Part shown: positions 50,474 to 59,154 of the stretch, piece after piece | How the letters are laid out: each line of letters starts with the position of its first letter | How positions within the stretch are numbered: the stretch's first letter is position 1 | Source: Bradyrhizobium campsiandrae | GTDB lineage: Bacteria; Pseudomonadota; Alphaproteobacteria; Rhizobiales; Xanthobacteraceae | Assembly (NCBI RefSeq): GCF_014529705.1 | Contig: NZ_JAANIH010000023.1 | Location: 62,001-126,000, forward strand | Length of the DNA: 64,000 nucleotides | Direction of reading: 5' to 3' | Notes under the pieces: model-generated | What the model saw: only the letters and a program-made list of their open reading frames with translations | Told to the model about the DNA's origin: nothing | Database searches by the model: none | Translations under genes and position numbers: made by a program

Positions 50474-52117
50474 ATGACCCAGCCGAGCTTTGCGACCCAC
50501 GAGGTCTTCAATCAATCGCCGCCGTTCGAGGACATCGACCTGTTTGCCGTGGACCAGCCGCTGGTCGAGGCCGTGAAGGCCAATGGCGGCGCGGCAGCGG
50601 AGCGGGAACTGTCAGAATTCGGCAGGCATTGGGGCTCGGCGGCGATGGCCGATCGCGGGCGGCTGGCGAACGAGACCACGCCGAAGCTGCGCACGTTCGA
50701 TGCCAAGGGCAATCGCCGCGATCAGGTTGAGTTTCATCCAGCCTATCACGAGCTGATGGCGCACAGCGCTCACGCCGGCGTGCACGTCTCGACCTGGACG
50801 GCGCACGGACAACCTGCGGGCGATGCGGCCGCGGTCATTCGTGCGGCAAAATTCTACATGGCTTCGCAGGTCGAGACCGGCCATCTCTGCCCTGTTACGA
50901 TGACGCGTGCCTCCGTCGCCGCGCTGGCGATGCAGCCGGATTTGCTGGCGCGCGTCATGCCGGTGCTGTCGACGAAGAGCTATGATCCGAGCTTCGCGCC
51001 ATGGTGGGACAAGCGCGGCATGACGCTCGGCATGGGCATGACCGAGAAGCAGGGTGGCACTGATGTCCGCGCCAACATGACGCGCGCGGTGCGTGACGGG
51101 AACGCCTATCGCATCACCGGCCATAAATGGTTCATGTCGGCTCCGATGTGCGATGCGTTCCTGGTGCTGGCGCAGGCGGATAGCGGCCTGACCTGTTTCT
51201 TCATGCCGCGTTTTGCACCTGACGGCACCGTCAACGCGATCCAGTTCCAGCGGCTGAAGGACAAGCTCGGTAACCGTTCGAATGCGTCCTCGGAGGTCGA
51301 GTTCGTCGGCGCCTATGCCGAACGCGTCGGCGAGGAGGGCAAGGGCATTCGCACCATCATCCAGATGGTGCAGTTGACGCGGCAGGATTGCGCGATTGCG
51401 TCCGTCGGCCTGATGCGCTCGGGCCTGGCGCATGCGCTGCATCACGCGCGTCACCGCAGCGTGTTCCAGAAACATCTCGCCGATCAACCGTTGATGCAGG
51501 CGGTGCTGTCGGACATGGCGCTGCATGTGGAGGCGGGCACGGCGCTGGTGATGCGGCTCTGCCGCGCCTTCGACCGCACGCCGCATGATGCGGCGGAGGC
51601 TGCCTATATGCGGCTGTTGACGCCCGCGATCAAATACTGGACCTGCAAGAGCGCGCCGCCATTCCTCTACGAGGCGATGGAGTGCCTCGGCGGCAACGGC
51701 TATGTCGAGGACGGCATTTTGGCGCGCCACTATCGGGAGGCGCCGGTCAACGCGATCTGGGAGGGCTCGGGCAACGTGATGTGCCTCGACGTACTCCGCG
51801 CGCTCGCGCGCGAGGGCGAGGCTGCGATGGCGGTGCTGCAGACGCTTGCCGCCGAGACGAAAGGGCTGCCGGGGGCAGGCGAGGCGGTTGCATTCGTCGG
51901 CACGACGTTTCGTCGTCCCGACGGCGAGCGCGTCGCGCGCCTTGCGGTCGAGAAACTGGCGCTGCTGGCCGCGGCTGCCGCGCTCAACGGCGTGTCGCCT
52001 CACAACGCCGAACTGTTCGCCGCGACGCGGCTCGCCACCAATCACGCCAGCATGTATGGCGCCGTCGAGCTCGACAGCAGCGACGTGCGCGCGCTGCTGG
52101 AGCGGGCGCTGCCGTGA
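50474..52117 (+). CDS. AidB-like acyl-CoA dehydrogenase family protein
   Basis: A 547-residue flavoprotein of the acyl-CoA dehydrogenase superfamily. Family segments include MTEKQGGTDVRANMTRA, HKWFMSAPMCDAFLVLAQ, KLGNRSNASSEVEF and LGGNGYVEDGILARHYREAPVNAIWEGSGNVMCLD. The length (longer than the usual ~390) and the IWEGSGN region place it with AidB, a DNA-binding flavoprotein of the adaptive response to alkylation. The substrate role is unresolved. It follows the dipeptidase by 18 bases, and a CPBP protease gene follows closely. Confidence 0.88.
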   Translation: MTQPSFATHEVFNQSPPFEDIDLFAVDQPLVEAVKANGGAAAERELSEFGRHWGSAAMADRGRLANETTPKLRTFDAKGNRRDQVEFHPAYHELMAHSAHAGVHVSTWTAHGQPAGDAAAVIRAAKFYMASQVETGHLCPVTMTRASVAALAMQPDLLARVMPVLSTKSYDPSFAPWWDKRGMTLGMGMTEKQGGTDVRANMTRAVRDGNAYRITGHKWFMSAPMCDAFLVLAQADSGLTCFFMPRFAPDGTVNAIQFQRLKDKLGNRSNASSEVEFVGAYAERVGEEGKGIRTIIQMVQLTRQDCAIASVGLMRSGLAHALHHARHRSVFQKHLADQPLMQAVLSDMALHVEAGTALVMRLCRAFDRTPHDAAEAAYMRLLTPAIKYWTCKSAPPFLYEAMECLGGNGYVEDGILARHYREAPVNAIWEGSGNVMCLDVLRALAREGEAAMAVLQTLAAETKGLPGAGEAVAFVGTTFRRPDGERVARLAVEKLALLAAAAALNGVSPHNAELFAATRLATNHASMYGAVELDSSDVRALLERALP

Positions 52118-52140
52118 GCCTGCCAAACGAAAGCCTCCTG

Positions 52141-52905
52141 ATGGATTCCCTCAATCCCGATCATCCGCCGCTGACCGTGACGCCGGCGCCGCTGCGCGTC
52201 TGGAAGTTCTGGGGCACGGCGTTATGGGGCCTGCTCATCTTCGTGGCGATGTTCGTCGGCCAGGTCGGCGCGGTCGTGCTGCTGGTGGCGCTGCGCGGCC
52301 TGCCGATGGATCTTGCCTCGGTGCAGGCCATCGGCCACGAGCCGCAGGCGCTGGCGCTGTCGGTGATCATGGGCCTGCCGGCGACGCTCGCCGTGGTGTG
52401 GCTCGCCATCCGGATCAAGAAGGCCTCCTTCGTCGACTATCTCGCGCTGCACTGGCCGACCTGGCGTCAATTTTTGCTCGGCGCCGCCGGGCTGCTGCTG
52501 ACCGTGCTGGCCTGGGAGGTGGTGTCGCGCTCCCTCGGCCGCGAGGCGACGCCGGGATTCATGACGGATCTGTTGAAATCCGGCCGCGACAAGGGCGCGG
52601 CGCTGTTGCTGCTGCTCGCGTTCAGCGTGGCGGCGCCGATGTCGGAGGAAGTGCTCGCGCGCGGCTTTCTGTTCCGCGGCTGGTCGGCGAGTTTTCTGGG
52701 CGTGCCCGGCGCGATCATCCTGTCGTCACTGGTGTGGACGGCGGTGCATCTGCAATACGATCTGTACTTCCTCGCCGAGGTGTTCTCGATCGGGCTGTGG
52801 TTCGGCTACATGCGCCACCGGGCCAATTCGCTCTGGCTCACCATCTTGCTGCATGCGCTGAACAACATGACGGCGGTGGTGCTGACGATGTGGCTGGGGG
52901 GGTGA
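52141..52905 (+). CDS. CPBP-family intramembrane protease
   Basis: A 254-residue membrane protein with about seven hydrophobic segments and an intact CPBP/Abi motif set: EEVLARG in APMSEEVLARGFLFRG, the histidine of WTAVHLQYD, and HALNN near the C-terminus. This family includes the eukaryotic CAAX prenyl protease Rce1 relatives and many bacterial proteins of uncertain substrate, some tied to bacteriocin immunity. ATG 52141 is used; GTG 52114, overlapping the AidB-like stop, is possible. A paralogue follows 133 bases later. Confidence 0.87.
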   Translation: MDSLNPDHPPLTVTPAPLRVWKFWGTALWGLLIFVAMFVGQVGAVVLLVALRGLPMDLASVQAIGHEPQALALSVIMGLPATLAVVWLAIRIKKASFVDYLALHWPTWRQFLLGAAGLLLTVLAWEVVSRSLGREATPGFMTDLLKSGRDKGAALLLLLAFSVAAPMSEEVLARGFLFRGWSASFLGVPGAIILSSLVWTAVHLQYDLYFLAEVFSIGLWFGYMRHRANSLWLTILLHALNNMTAVVLTMWLGG

Positions 52906-53038
52906 GGCGGGTTAACGCGCCACGTTGGTTGCCCTCGCAGAGATCCTCGAACGACCTGATTGCCGGGAAAATTGTTCTCCCGTATGTTCGGTGGAAATTC
53001 GGACCGTATTCGCCGAAAAGTTGTCGTGAGGAGCCTGT

Positions 53039-53791
53039 ATGCCTGACCTTCAGAGGGCACACCCCTTGGCTGCAGGCCCGCAACTTAGAACCTGGGATTT
53101 TTGGGAAACGACGCTCGTTGCCTTGCTTTCAGACGGCGCGTTCGTCCTGACGGGCACGATCGTGGTGAGCATCGCGCTGGCCGTGAGCGCTGGCCCGAGA
53201 GCATACGCGTCGGGCGAGCTCCAGATGCTGGTCTCACAGGGACGCTGGTATGGCGTTTTCCTTATTTCGGGAGCGCCGGCTGCCATTGCAGTGCTTTGGA
53301 TCGCCATCCGGATGGCAGGGAGAGAGTTCGGCGAATATCTCGCGCTGGATTGGCCACGAGGTGGCGAAATCGTTCGGGCTCTCGCCATTACGACCATCTT
53401 TATGTCGATTGAGGGATTTGTACTGTCGAAGATCGGTGCGAATGGGTATCAAGCCGATCCTACGCTTGTCGTGGGAAGCGCCTCGGGATTGCTCGGTTGG
53501 CTCATCGGAGGCTGCATCGCGGGACCGATCATGGAAGAATTCGTCGTTCGCGGTTTCCTGTTTCGCGGCTGGTCGCAGTCCTTTCTCGGTCCGACCGGGG
53601 CCATCTTCCTGACGTCGGCTGTCTGGGCCTTAAATCATACCCAGTATGATTGGTTCGGACGCGCGATCATTTTCGCTTTCGGGTTGGTTCTTGGCCATCT
53701 TCGATGGTCCAGCAACTCAACATGGACGAGTGTGGTCGCTCATTCGGCCTGCAACACTTTCATCCTATTTACATTGGGACGCTACGTTTAG
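53039..53791 (+). CDS. CPBP-family intramembrane protease, second copy
   Basis: A 250-residue paralogue of the preceding gene. It carries the same set: EEFVVRGFLFRGWS, WALNHTQYD and HSACN. The two proteins share the FLFRGWS segment after the glutamate pair. The 133 bases between them and the somewhat lower G+C of this copy suggest an old duplication or separate acquisition. ATG 53039 follows GAGGAGCC. It ends 4 bases before the convergent AEC transporter gene. Substrates are unknown. Confidence 0.84.
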   Translation: MPDLQRAHPLAAGPQLRTWDFWETTLVALLSDGAFVLTGTIVVSIALAVSAGPRAYASGELQMLVSQGRWYGVFLISGAPAAIAVLWIAIRMAGREFGEYLALDWPRGGEIVRALAITTIFMSIEGFVLSKIGANGYQADPTLVVGSASGLLGWLIGGCIAGPIMEEFVVRGFLFRGWSQSFLGPTGAIFLTSAVWALNHTQYDWFGRAIIFAFGLVLGHLRWSSNSTWTSVVAHSACNTFILFTLGRYV

Positions 53792-53795
53792 CGCC

Positions 53796-54719
53796 TCACG
53801 CCACCAGCGCGATCGTGATCGGCATCGTGATCGCGGCCAAAACCGTCTGCAGCGTGATGATCTGCGCCAGCAGCGGCGCATCACCGCCCATCTGGCGGGC
53901 CAGCACATAGGCGCTCGGCGAGGTCGGCACCGCCGCGCAGATCGCGACGATGGCGAGGCTGTCGCCGGAGAGGCCGAACCGAGCCGCAAGGACCAGCGCA
54001 AGCACGGGCATCAGCACCAGCTTGAATGCCACGCCGAGGGTCGCACCGAGACTCGGGCGGAGCAGGCCCTTGATCTGGAGGCCGGCGCCGGTGACGAGCA
54101 GGCCGATGGCGAGCGAGGAGCGGCCGAGTGCGTCGGCAACCTCGTGCCAGATCTTTGGCAGCGGCAGGTGAATGATGTTGATGACGAGACCGACGACGCA
54201 GGCCCAGATCAGGGGATTGCGGATCACCGTCATGACGATCGCGCGCGCGGACTGCTTCTCGGGCGACGCATAGTGTGCAAGCACGGCGACGCTGAACACG
54301 TTGACGAGCGGAATGATCGCGACCATCGCAACGGAAGCCAGTGCCAGTCCGACGTCGCCGTAAAGGTTGGCAGAGACGGAGAGGGCGACATAGGTCTGCC
54401 AGCGCGTCGCACCCTGGAAGATCGAGGTGAAGGCGGGGCCGTCGATATCGAGGCGCGCCAGGGCCGGGCGGAGCGCGAGGCACAGCAGCGACATCGCCAG
54501 CGCCGCCAGCAGCAGCGCGCCGCCGACGCCGGCGACCGGCACTTTTGAAAGGTCGGCCTTCACCAGCGTCTGGATCAGGAGCATCGGAAACAGCACGAAA
54601 TAGGTCAGCCGCTCCAAGCCGTGCCATTGCGTGTCGAGCCGCATCAGGCTGTGCCGGAGCAAGGCCCCGAGCACGATCAGGATGAAGACCGGCAGCAGCG
54701 CCGCGATCACGACGGCCAT
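53796..54719 (-). CDS. AEC family transporter (auxin-efflux-carrier type)
   Basis: A 307-residue membrane protein with about ten segments in the two-domain pattern of the auxin efflux carrier (PF03547) family. The first segment AVVIAALLPVFILIVLGALL and the late VTGAGLQIKGLLRPS, SPSAYVLARQMGGDA are conserved. Bacterial members export or import organic anions such as malate or malonate; the substrate here is not indicated. It is convergent with the CPBP gene (4-base gap) and follows ruvX on the same strand by 3 bases. Confidence 0.87.
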   Translation of the reverse strand: MAVVIAALLPVFILIVLGALLRHSLMRLDTQWHGLERLTYFVLFPMLLIQTLVKADLSKVPVAGVGGALLLAALAMSLLCLALRPALARLDIDGPAFTSIFQGATRWQTYVALSVSANLYGDVGLALASVAMVAIIPLVNVFSVAVLAHYASPEKQSARAIVMTVIRNPLIWACVVGLVINIIHLPLPKIWHEVADALGRSSLAIGLLVTGAGLQIKGLLRPSLGATLGVAFKLVLMPVLALVLAARFGLSGDSLAIVAICAAVPTSPSAYVLARQMGGDAPLLAQIITLQTVLAAITMPITIALVA

Positions 54720-54722
54720 GGA

Positions 54723-55214
54723 TCAGCCGTTTCCCGATGTTGCACGCAGATTTGCGAGCCGGTCGAGCGCGCCTTGCAGGATGAAGATCGCGGCGTGCTC
54801 GTCGATCACTTCGGCGCGCTTGGCGCGGCTGACGTCCATGCCGATCAGCTCACGCTCGACCGCGGCGGTCGAGAGGCGCTCGTCCCAGAGGCCAATGGGG
54901 AGCGTGGTCAGATTGGCCAGATTGCGGGCAAATGCGCGGGTCGACTGCGCGCGCGGCCCCTCGCTGCCGTCCATGTTGATCGGCAGCCCGAGCACGAAGC
55001 CGACGACCTTGCGTTCGGTTGCGATGGCGAGGAGGCGGGCTGCGTCCTGCTTGAACTGCTTGCGTTGGATGGTCTCGACACCGGTCGCCAGCCGGCGGTC
55101 CGGATTGGACACGGCGACACCAATGGTCTTGGTGCCCAAATCAAGGCCGATCAACCCGCCGCGTTCGGGCCAATGGGTTGCAGCATCGACGAGGGGCAGG
55201 ATAAGAGCCGGCAT
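54723..55214 (-). CDS. ruvX: Holliday junction resolvase-like protein RuvX/YqgF
   Basis: A 163-residue RNase H-fold protein. The opening LIGLDLGTKTIGVAVSNPD contains the conserved aspartate of the family, and further marks are LGLPINMDGSEG and the C-terminal acidic EVIDEHAAIFILQGALD. YqgF proteins act in 16S rRNA 5'-end maturation as well as in DNA repair. It starts at the ATG and precedes the AEC gene closely, so it is likely transcribed with it. Confidence 0.9.
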   Translation of the reverse strand: MPALILPLVDAATHWPERGGLIGLDLGTKTIGVAVSNPDRRLATGVETIQRKQFKQDAARLLAIATERKVVGFVLGLPINMDGSEGPRAQSTRAFARNLANLTTLPIGLWDERLSTAAVERELIGMDVSRAKRAEVIDEHAAIFILQGALDRLANLRATSGNG

Positions 55215-55260
55215 GGACTAGCGCATATCATGCGTCGCGCTGCGCAGTGAACCCACAACA

Positions 55261-55476
55261 ATGGATGCGCTGACACTATTCGGCCTGTTCGCCGTGACGG
55301 CGATGCTGGTCACTTACGCCCTCGAAGACCGCAGCCACTGGTTCGTGCTGCTGTTCGCCGGGTCCTGCGCGCTCGGCTCGGCCTACGGCTTTTTGCAGGG
55401 CGCCTGGCCGTTTGGTCTCGTCGAGGCGATCTGGGCCGTCGTGGCGCTGCGGCGGTGGTCGATCAGGCCGCGATGA
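55261..55476 (+). CDS. Small membrane protein
   Basis: A 71-residue protein with two hydrophobic segments (about 4-22 and 27-50, with a third near 53-66), opening MDALTLFGLFAVTAMLVTYA and ending WSIRPR. No family recognised; the composition is that of a genuine small membrane protein. It overlaps the 3' end of the convergent LysR gene by 14 bases and starts 46 bases from ruvX on the opposite strand. Confidence 0.65.
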   Translation: MDALTLFGLFAVTAMLVTYALEDRSHWFVLLFAGSCALGSAYGFLQGAWPFGLVEAIWAVVALRRWSIRPR

Positions 55477-56353
55477 TCTCGTCATCTCCGGTCAGGCAGG
55501 ACAGGAAACCTTGAAGCGCGCTGGTTTGATGGGCGGCGCGGCGCTGGATGAACAATGTCTCGACGCGCCCATGCGACGGGCTCAGCACGTGCATGGTCAC
55601 GTTGCCGTTCATCGCGCTCCGCTCCACCACGGCGCGCGGCAATAGCGTCACGCCCATGTCGGCGGCGACGCAGCCGATCATGCCGTCGAGCGTGCCGAGT
55701 TCGAACCGCGCCGCCGAGGGCCAGCCGAATTCGACAAAGATCTGCTCGAGCCGCTGGCGATAGGTGCAGCCGGTGCGGAACACCAGCGCCGTCGGGCCTG
55801 ATTCAGGCGTGCCGGCGCGCAGCTCGGCGAGCGAGCCCCAGTGCCGCGCGCTGACCAGCACCAGCTCTTCGCGGAAGGCGCTTGTTGCAGTGAGGTCGGC
55901 ATGCGCGATCGGACCTGCGACGAAGGCGCCGTCGAGCGCGCCTTCGAGCACGCCGGTGACGAGATCCGCGGTTGGCGAGGTGCGCAGGCTGAGGCGCACC
56001 GCCGGGAAGCGGCGGTGGAAATCGGCCAGCAGCGGCGGCAGCCGCACCGCAGCCGTCGTCTCCATTGAGCCGATCGAGAGCGGTCCCTTCGGGTTACCGT
56101 CGTCGCGCGCCGCGAGCACGGCTTCACGCGAGAGCGCGGCCATCCGCTGGGCGTAGGGGAGGAGGCGCTTGCCGGCGCCTGTCAGCGCCATGCCGCGGCT
56201 GTGGCGCTCGAACAGCGGCGTGCCGATCTCGGCTTCCAGCGCCTTGATGCGCTGGGTGACATTGGACTGCACCGTGTTGAGCTCTTCCGCGGCGCGCGTG
56301 ATGCCGCCGGTACGGGCGACCGCGGCGAAGGTCTGGATATCGCTCAGTTCCAT
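55463..56353 (-). CDS. LysR family transcriptional regulator
   Basis: A 296-residue LysR-type regulator. Residues 1-60 hold the DNA-binding helix-turn-helix (ELSDIQTFAAVARTGGITRA, ELNTVQSNVTQRIKALE), followed by the effector-binding half with the standard PLSIGSMETTAAVRLPPLL opening. The start at 56353 fits the usual LysR opening. It is divergent from the nitronate monooxygenase pair across 97 bases and probably activates it. The effector is unknown. Confidence 0.92.
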   Translation of the reverse strand: MELSDIQTFAAVARTGGITRAAEELNTVQSNVTQRIKALEAEIGTPLFERHSRGMALTGAGKRLLPYAQRMAALSREAVLAARDDGNPKGPLSIGSMETTAAVRLPPLLADFHRRFPAVRLSLRTSPTADLVTGVLEGALDGAFVAGPIAHADLTATSAFREELVLVSARHWGSLAELRAGTPESGPTALVFRTGCTYRQRLEQIFVEFGWPSAARFELGTLDGMIGCVAADMGVTLLPRAVVERSAMNGNVTMHVLSPSHGRVETLFIQRRAAHQTSALQGFLSCLTGDDEIIAA

Positions 56354-56391
56354 GGCGTCGTTTCGCTTTTGTGATGGCTGCGTTCGTAACA

Positions 56392-56423
56392 ATTCATTTT
56401 TCGAGAATGTTAGGCGCCCCTAA
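56392..56423. promoter_or_regulatory. Possible LysR-type operator region
   Basis: Two small inverted repeats lie in the 97-base spacer between LysR and the monooxygenase genes: ATTC-N9-GAAT (56392-56408) and TTAGG-CGCC-CCTAA (56410-56423). The first has the T...A spacing of a LysR box. Both are compatible with regulator binding but are short enough to arise by chance. Confidence 0.35.
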
Positions 56424-56450
56424 TCTCGGTGTCCAGACAGGGGAGAGGCC

Positions 56451-57431
56451 ATGCCCATTGCGACGCCGCTGACGAGGCTGTTGGAGATCAAGCATCCGGT
56501 CCTGCTGGCGCCGATGGATATCATTGCCGGCAGCCGCTTGGTGACATCCGTGAGCCGCGCCGGTGGTTTTGGCGTTCTCGGCGGCGGCTACGGCGAGAAG
56601 GCTTGGCTGGAGCAGGAGACGGCAAAACTCGCCGAGCTGCGCGCGCCGTTCGGGATCGGCTTCATTACCTGGAGCCTCGCCAAGCGGCCCGAGTTGCTCG
56701 ACATCGCGCTCGCGGCAAAGCCGTCCGCGATCATGTTGTCGTTCGGCGATCCCGCGCCCTTCGCGTCGCGGATCAGATCATCAGGCGCGCGGCTGATCTG
56801 CCAGGTGCAGGACGAGACGATGGCGCGGCAGGCGCTCGATGCCGGCGCCGACATTCTGATCGCGCAGGGGACCGAGGCGGGCGGCCATGGCGCTTCGCGC
56901 ACTACGATCGATCTCGTGCCTGCCATCGTCGATCTTGCCGCGGGCGGCGTGCCCGTGGTGGCGGCCGGCGGCATCGCCGACGGGCGCGGGCTCGCCGCCA
57001 TGATGATGCTGGGCGCAAGCGGGGTGCTGCTCGGCACGCGCTTCTATGCGAGCCAGGAGGCCGACGGCGCCGAGGAGGCCAAGCGGCGCATCTGTGCGGC
57101 GAACAGCGGCGCCACGGTGCGCAGCATCATCTTCGATCTCTCGCGCAACAATGTCTGGCCGGCGCCGTTCACGGGACGGTGCCTGGTCAACGACCATGCC
57201 CGTCGCTGGATCGGTCGCGAGGTCGAACTGATGCAGAATGTCGCCGCAGTTTCGGCCGAATATGCAGCGGCGAAAATCTCGGGTGATTTTGATATCGCCG
57301 CGGTGATTGCGGGGGAAGCGGTCGGCCTGATCCATGATATTCCACCGGCGGCCGAGATCGTCGAGCGGATTGCGGCGGAGGCCGAGCAGTTGCTCGCCGG
57401 CCGACGCAACTCCGTCGCTTCGCTCGCTTGA
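56451..57431 (+). CDS. Nitronate monooxygenase family protein
   Basis: A 326-residue FMN-binding TIM-barrel enzyme of the nitronate monooxygenase/2-nitropropane dioxygenase family. The opening LEIKHPVLLAPMDIIAGSRLV and the FMN-phosphate segment ADILIAQGTEAGGHGASRTT followed by VPVVAAGGIADGRGLAAMMMLGA are conserved. It would oxidise propionate-3-nitronate or an alkyl nitronate. GGGGAGAGG precedes ATG 56451. A second family member follows 17 bases downstream (35% or more of the same motif set), with LysR divergent. Confidence 0.9.
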   Translation: MPIATPLTRLLEIKHPVLLAPMDIIAGSRLVTSVSRAGGFGVLGGGYGEKAWLEQETAKLAELRAPFGIGFITWSLAKRPELLDIALAAKPSAIMLSFGDPAPFASRIRSSGARLICQVQDETMARQALDAGADILIAQGTEAGGHGASRTTIDLVPAIVDLAAGGVPVVAAGGIADGRGLAAMMMLGASGVLLGTRFYASQEADGAEEAKRRICAANSGATVRSIIFDLSRNNVWPAPFTGRCLVNDHARRWIGREVELMQNVAAVSAEYAAAKISGDFDIAAVIAGEAVGLIHDIPPAAEIVERIAAEAEQLLAGRRNSVASLA

Positions 57432-57448
57432 ACCAGGAGAGACACACC

Positions 57449-58525
57449 ATGTGGCCCGACCGTCGACTGATCGATCTCTTCAAGACCGAATTTCCGATCG
57501 TGCTGGCGCCGATGGCGGGCGTGATGGATGCGGAACTCGTCATCGCGGCCGCGCAGGGCGGCGCGCTCGGATCGCTGCCTTGTGCGATGCTGTCAGGAGA
57601 CAAGATCCGCGAGCAGGTCAGGATCATCCGCCAGCGGGTGACGGCGCCGGTCAATCTGAACTTTTTCTGCCACACGCCCGTCGAACTCACCGCCGCGGCT
57701 GAAGCGCGCTGGAAGCAGCGCCTTGCGGGCTATTACAGCGAGCATGGCCTCGATCCGGCTGCGCCTGTCAACGCGGCCAACCGGGCGCCGTTCGATGAGG
57801 CGACCTGCGCGGTAGTGGAAGAGCTGAAGCCGGAGGTCGTGAGCTTTCATTTCGGCTTGCCGGAGAAGGCTCTGCTTGACCGCATCAGGTCTGCCGGCTG
57901 TCTCGTGATCGCTTCGGCGACGACGGTGAAGGAGGCTGTCTGGCTCGACCAGCGCGGCGCCGATGCCGTCATCGCGCAAGGTGTGGAGGCCGGTGGCCAT
58001 CGCGGCATGTTCCTGACCGATAGGATCGCCGAGCAGCCCGGCTTGTTCGCGCTGCTGCCGCAGATCGTCGACGCGGTGAAGGTGCCGGTCATCGCAGCCG
58101 GTGGCATTGCCGACGGACGCGGCATTGCGGCAGCTTTCGCGCTCGGCGCATCGGGCGTGCAGATCGGCAGCGCCTATCTGCGCTGCCCGGAATCCACGCA
58201 CACGGCGGCCGGGCGGGCCGCGCTCGCGGGGGCGCGGGACGATTCCACCGTGATCACCAATGTCATGACCGGGCGGCCGGCGCGCGGTGTCCAGAACCGG
58301 CTGATCCGCGAGGCTGGCCCGATCTCGCCTGATGCTCCGCCATTCCCCCATGCCGCAACGGCGCTGGTGCCGCTGAAGGCAGCCGCCGAGAAGCAGGGCA
58401 AGGTGGACTTCACCAATCTCTGGGCCGGGCAGGCGATCGGTCTGGGCCGTGAGGTCCCCGCGGCGGAATTGACCCGTGAACTCGCCAAATCGGCGCTGTC
58501 CCGCCTGAAAGCGCTGGCCGGATAG
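57449..58525 (+). CDS. Nitronate monooxygenase family protein, second copy
   Basis: A 358-residue FMN enzyme of the same family as the preceding gene, but of the longer form. It has LFKTEFPIVLAPMAGVMDAEL, the FMN region ADAVIAQGVEAGGHRGMFL, and VPVIAAGGIADGRGIAAAFALGASGVQIG. The N-terminal histidine of classical 2-nitropropane dioxygenases is not obvious. CAGGAGAG lies upstream of ATG 57449; a TTG start 21 bases earlier is less likely. The two genes are translated in series and probably form one operon under LysR control. Confidence 0.9.
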   Translation: MWPDRRLIDLFKTEFPIVLAPMAGVMDAELVIAAAQGGALGSLPCAMLSGDKIREQVRIIRQRVTAPVNLNFFCHTPVELTAAAEARWKQRLAGYYSEHGLDPAAPVNAANRAPFDEATCAVVEELKPEVVSFHFGLPEKALLDRIRSAGCLVIASATTVKEAVWLDQRGADAVIAQGVEAGGHRGMFLTDRIAEQPGLFALLPQIVDAVKVPVIAAGGIADGRGIAAAFALGASGVQIGSAYLRCPESTHTAAGRAALAGARDDSTVITNVMTGRPARGVQNRLIREAGPISPDAPPFPHAATALVPLKAAAEKQGKVDFTNLWAGQAIGLGREVPAAELTRELAKSALSRLKALAG

Positions 58526-58617
58526 GCCAGCCACGCCGGTTGCGGCGCAAAACCGGCCTCTGCTATACGGCACGTAGGTTTTACCGTGCTGGGTTTTGCC
58601 GTGAGAGGCCTTATATA

Positions 58618-58905
58618 ATGTCCGTCGACGCTGCTACCGTCCGCCGCATCGCGCATCTGGCGCGCATTGCGGTTTCCGAGGACGAGGTTCCGCATCTGCA
58701 GGGCGAGCTCAACGCCATGCTCGCTTTTGTCGAGCAGCTCTCGGAGGTCAATGTCGAGGGCGTGGAGCCGATGACCTCGGTCACGCCGATGCAGATGAAG
58801 AAGCGGCAAGACGTGGTCAATGACGGCGACATCGCCGACGATATCGTTGCCAACGCGCCCGCGACCGAAGGTCACTTCTTCCTGGTGCCGAAGGTCGTCG
58901 AGTAG
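58618..58905 (+). CDS. gatC: Asp/Glu-tRNA amidotransferase subunit C
   Basis: A 95-residue GatC protein, which clamps GatA to GatB in the GatCAB complex that converts Glu-tRNA(Gln) and Asp-tRNA(Asn) to amidated forms. The family pattern VRRIAHLARIAVSEDEVPHLQGELN and the middle VEGVEPMTSVTPMQM are present. ATG 58618 fits the family start. It opens an operon of five genes in which all subsequent junctions are close or overlapping. Confidence 0.93.
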   Translation: MSVDAATVRRIAHLARIAVSEDEVPHLQGELNAMLAFVEQLSEVNVEGVEPMTSVTPMQMKKRQDVVNDGDIADDIVANAPATEGHFFLVPKVVE

Positions 58906-58929
58906 TCTTCTAATTCAGGACGCCGTCCG

Positions 58930-59154
58930 ATGTGCATGCTTTGCGACGATGAGAAGGCCTATCAGGCCTACATGAATTACCTCGACAAGATGGAGCGGCA
59001 GGGCAAGGCCGCCGATCCCAATGTCGCAGTCAATGAAGTGCTCGACGAGCTCCAGGCCGCCGCCAATGCGGCCGCCAGAAAAAACGTCGTGCAAGACGAC
59101 CCGGCCAACGACAAGACCCTGTCTCCGTTCTTCTGCAGCCCGATCAATAAATGA
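58930..59154 (+). CDS. Small protein encoded inside the gat operon (CxxC-containing)
   Basis: A 74-residue protein that opens with MCMLCDDEKAYQAYMNYLDK, giving a C2/C5 pair, and ends with DKTLSPFFCSPINK with a third cysteine. The middle is helical and acidic. No named family is recognised, but its size and position between gatC and gatA suggest a conserved co-gene. The ribosome site is weak (CAGGAC, 19 bases from the ATG). It overlaps gatA by ATGA, so it is translated together with it. Confidence 0.75.
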   Translation: MCMLCDDEKAYQAYMNYLDKMERQGKAADPNVAVNEVLDELQAAANAAARKNVVQDDPANDKTLSPFFCSPINK

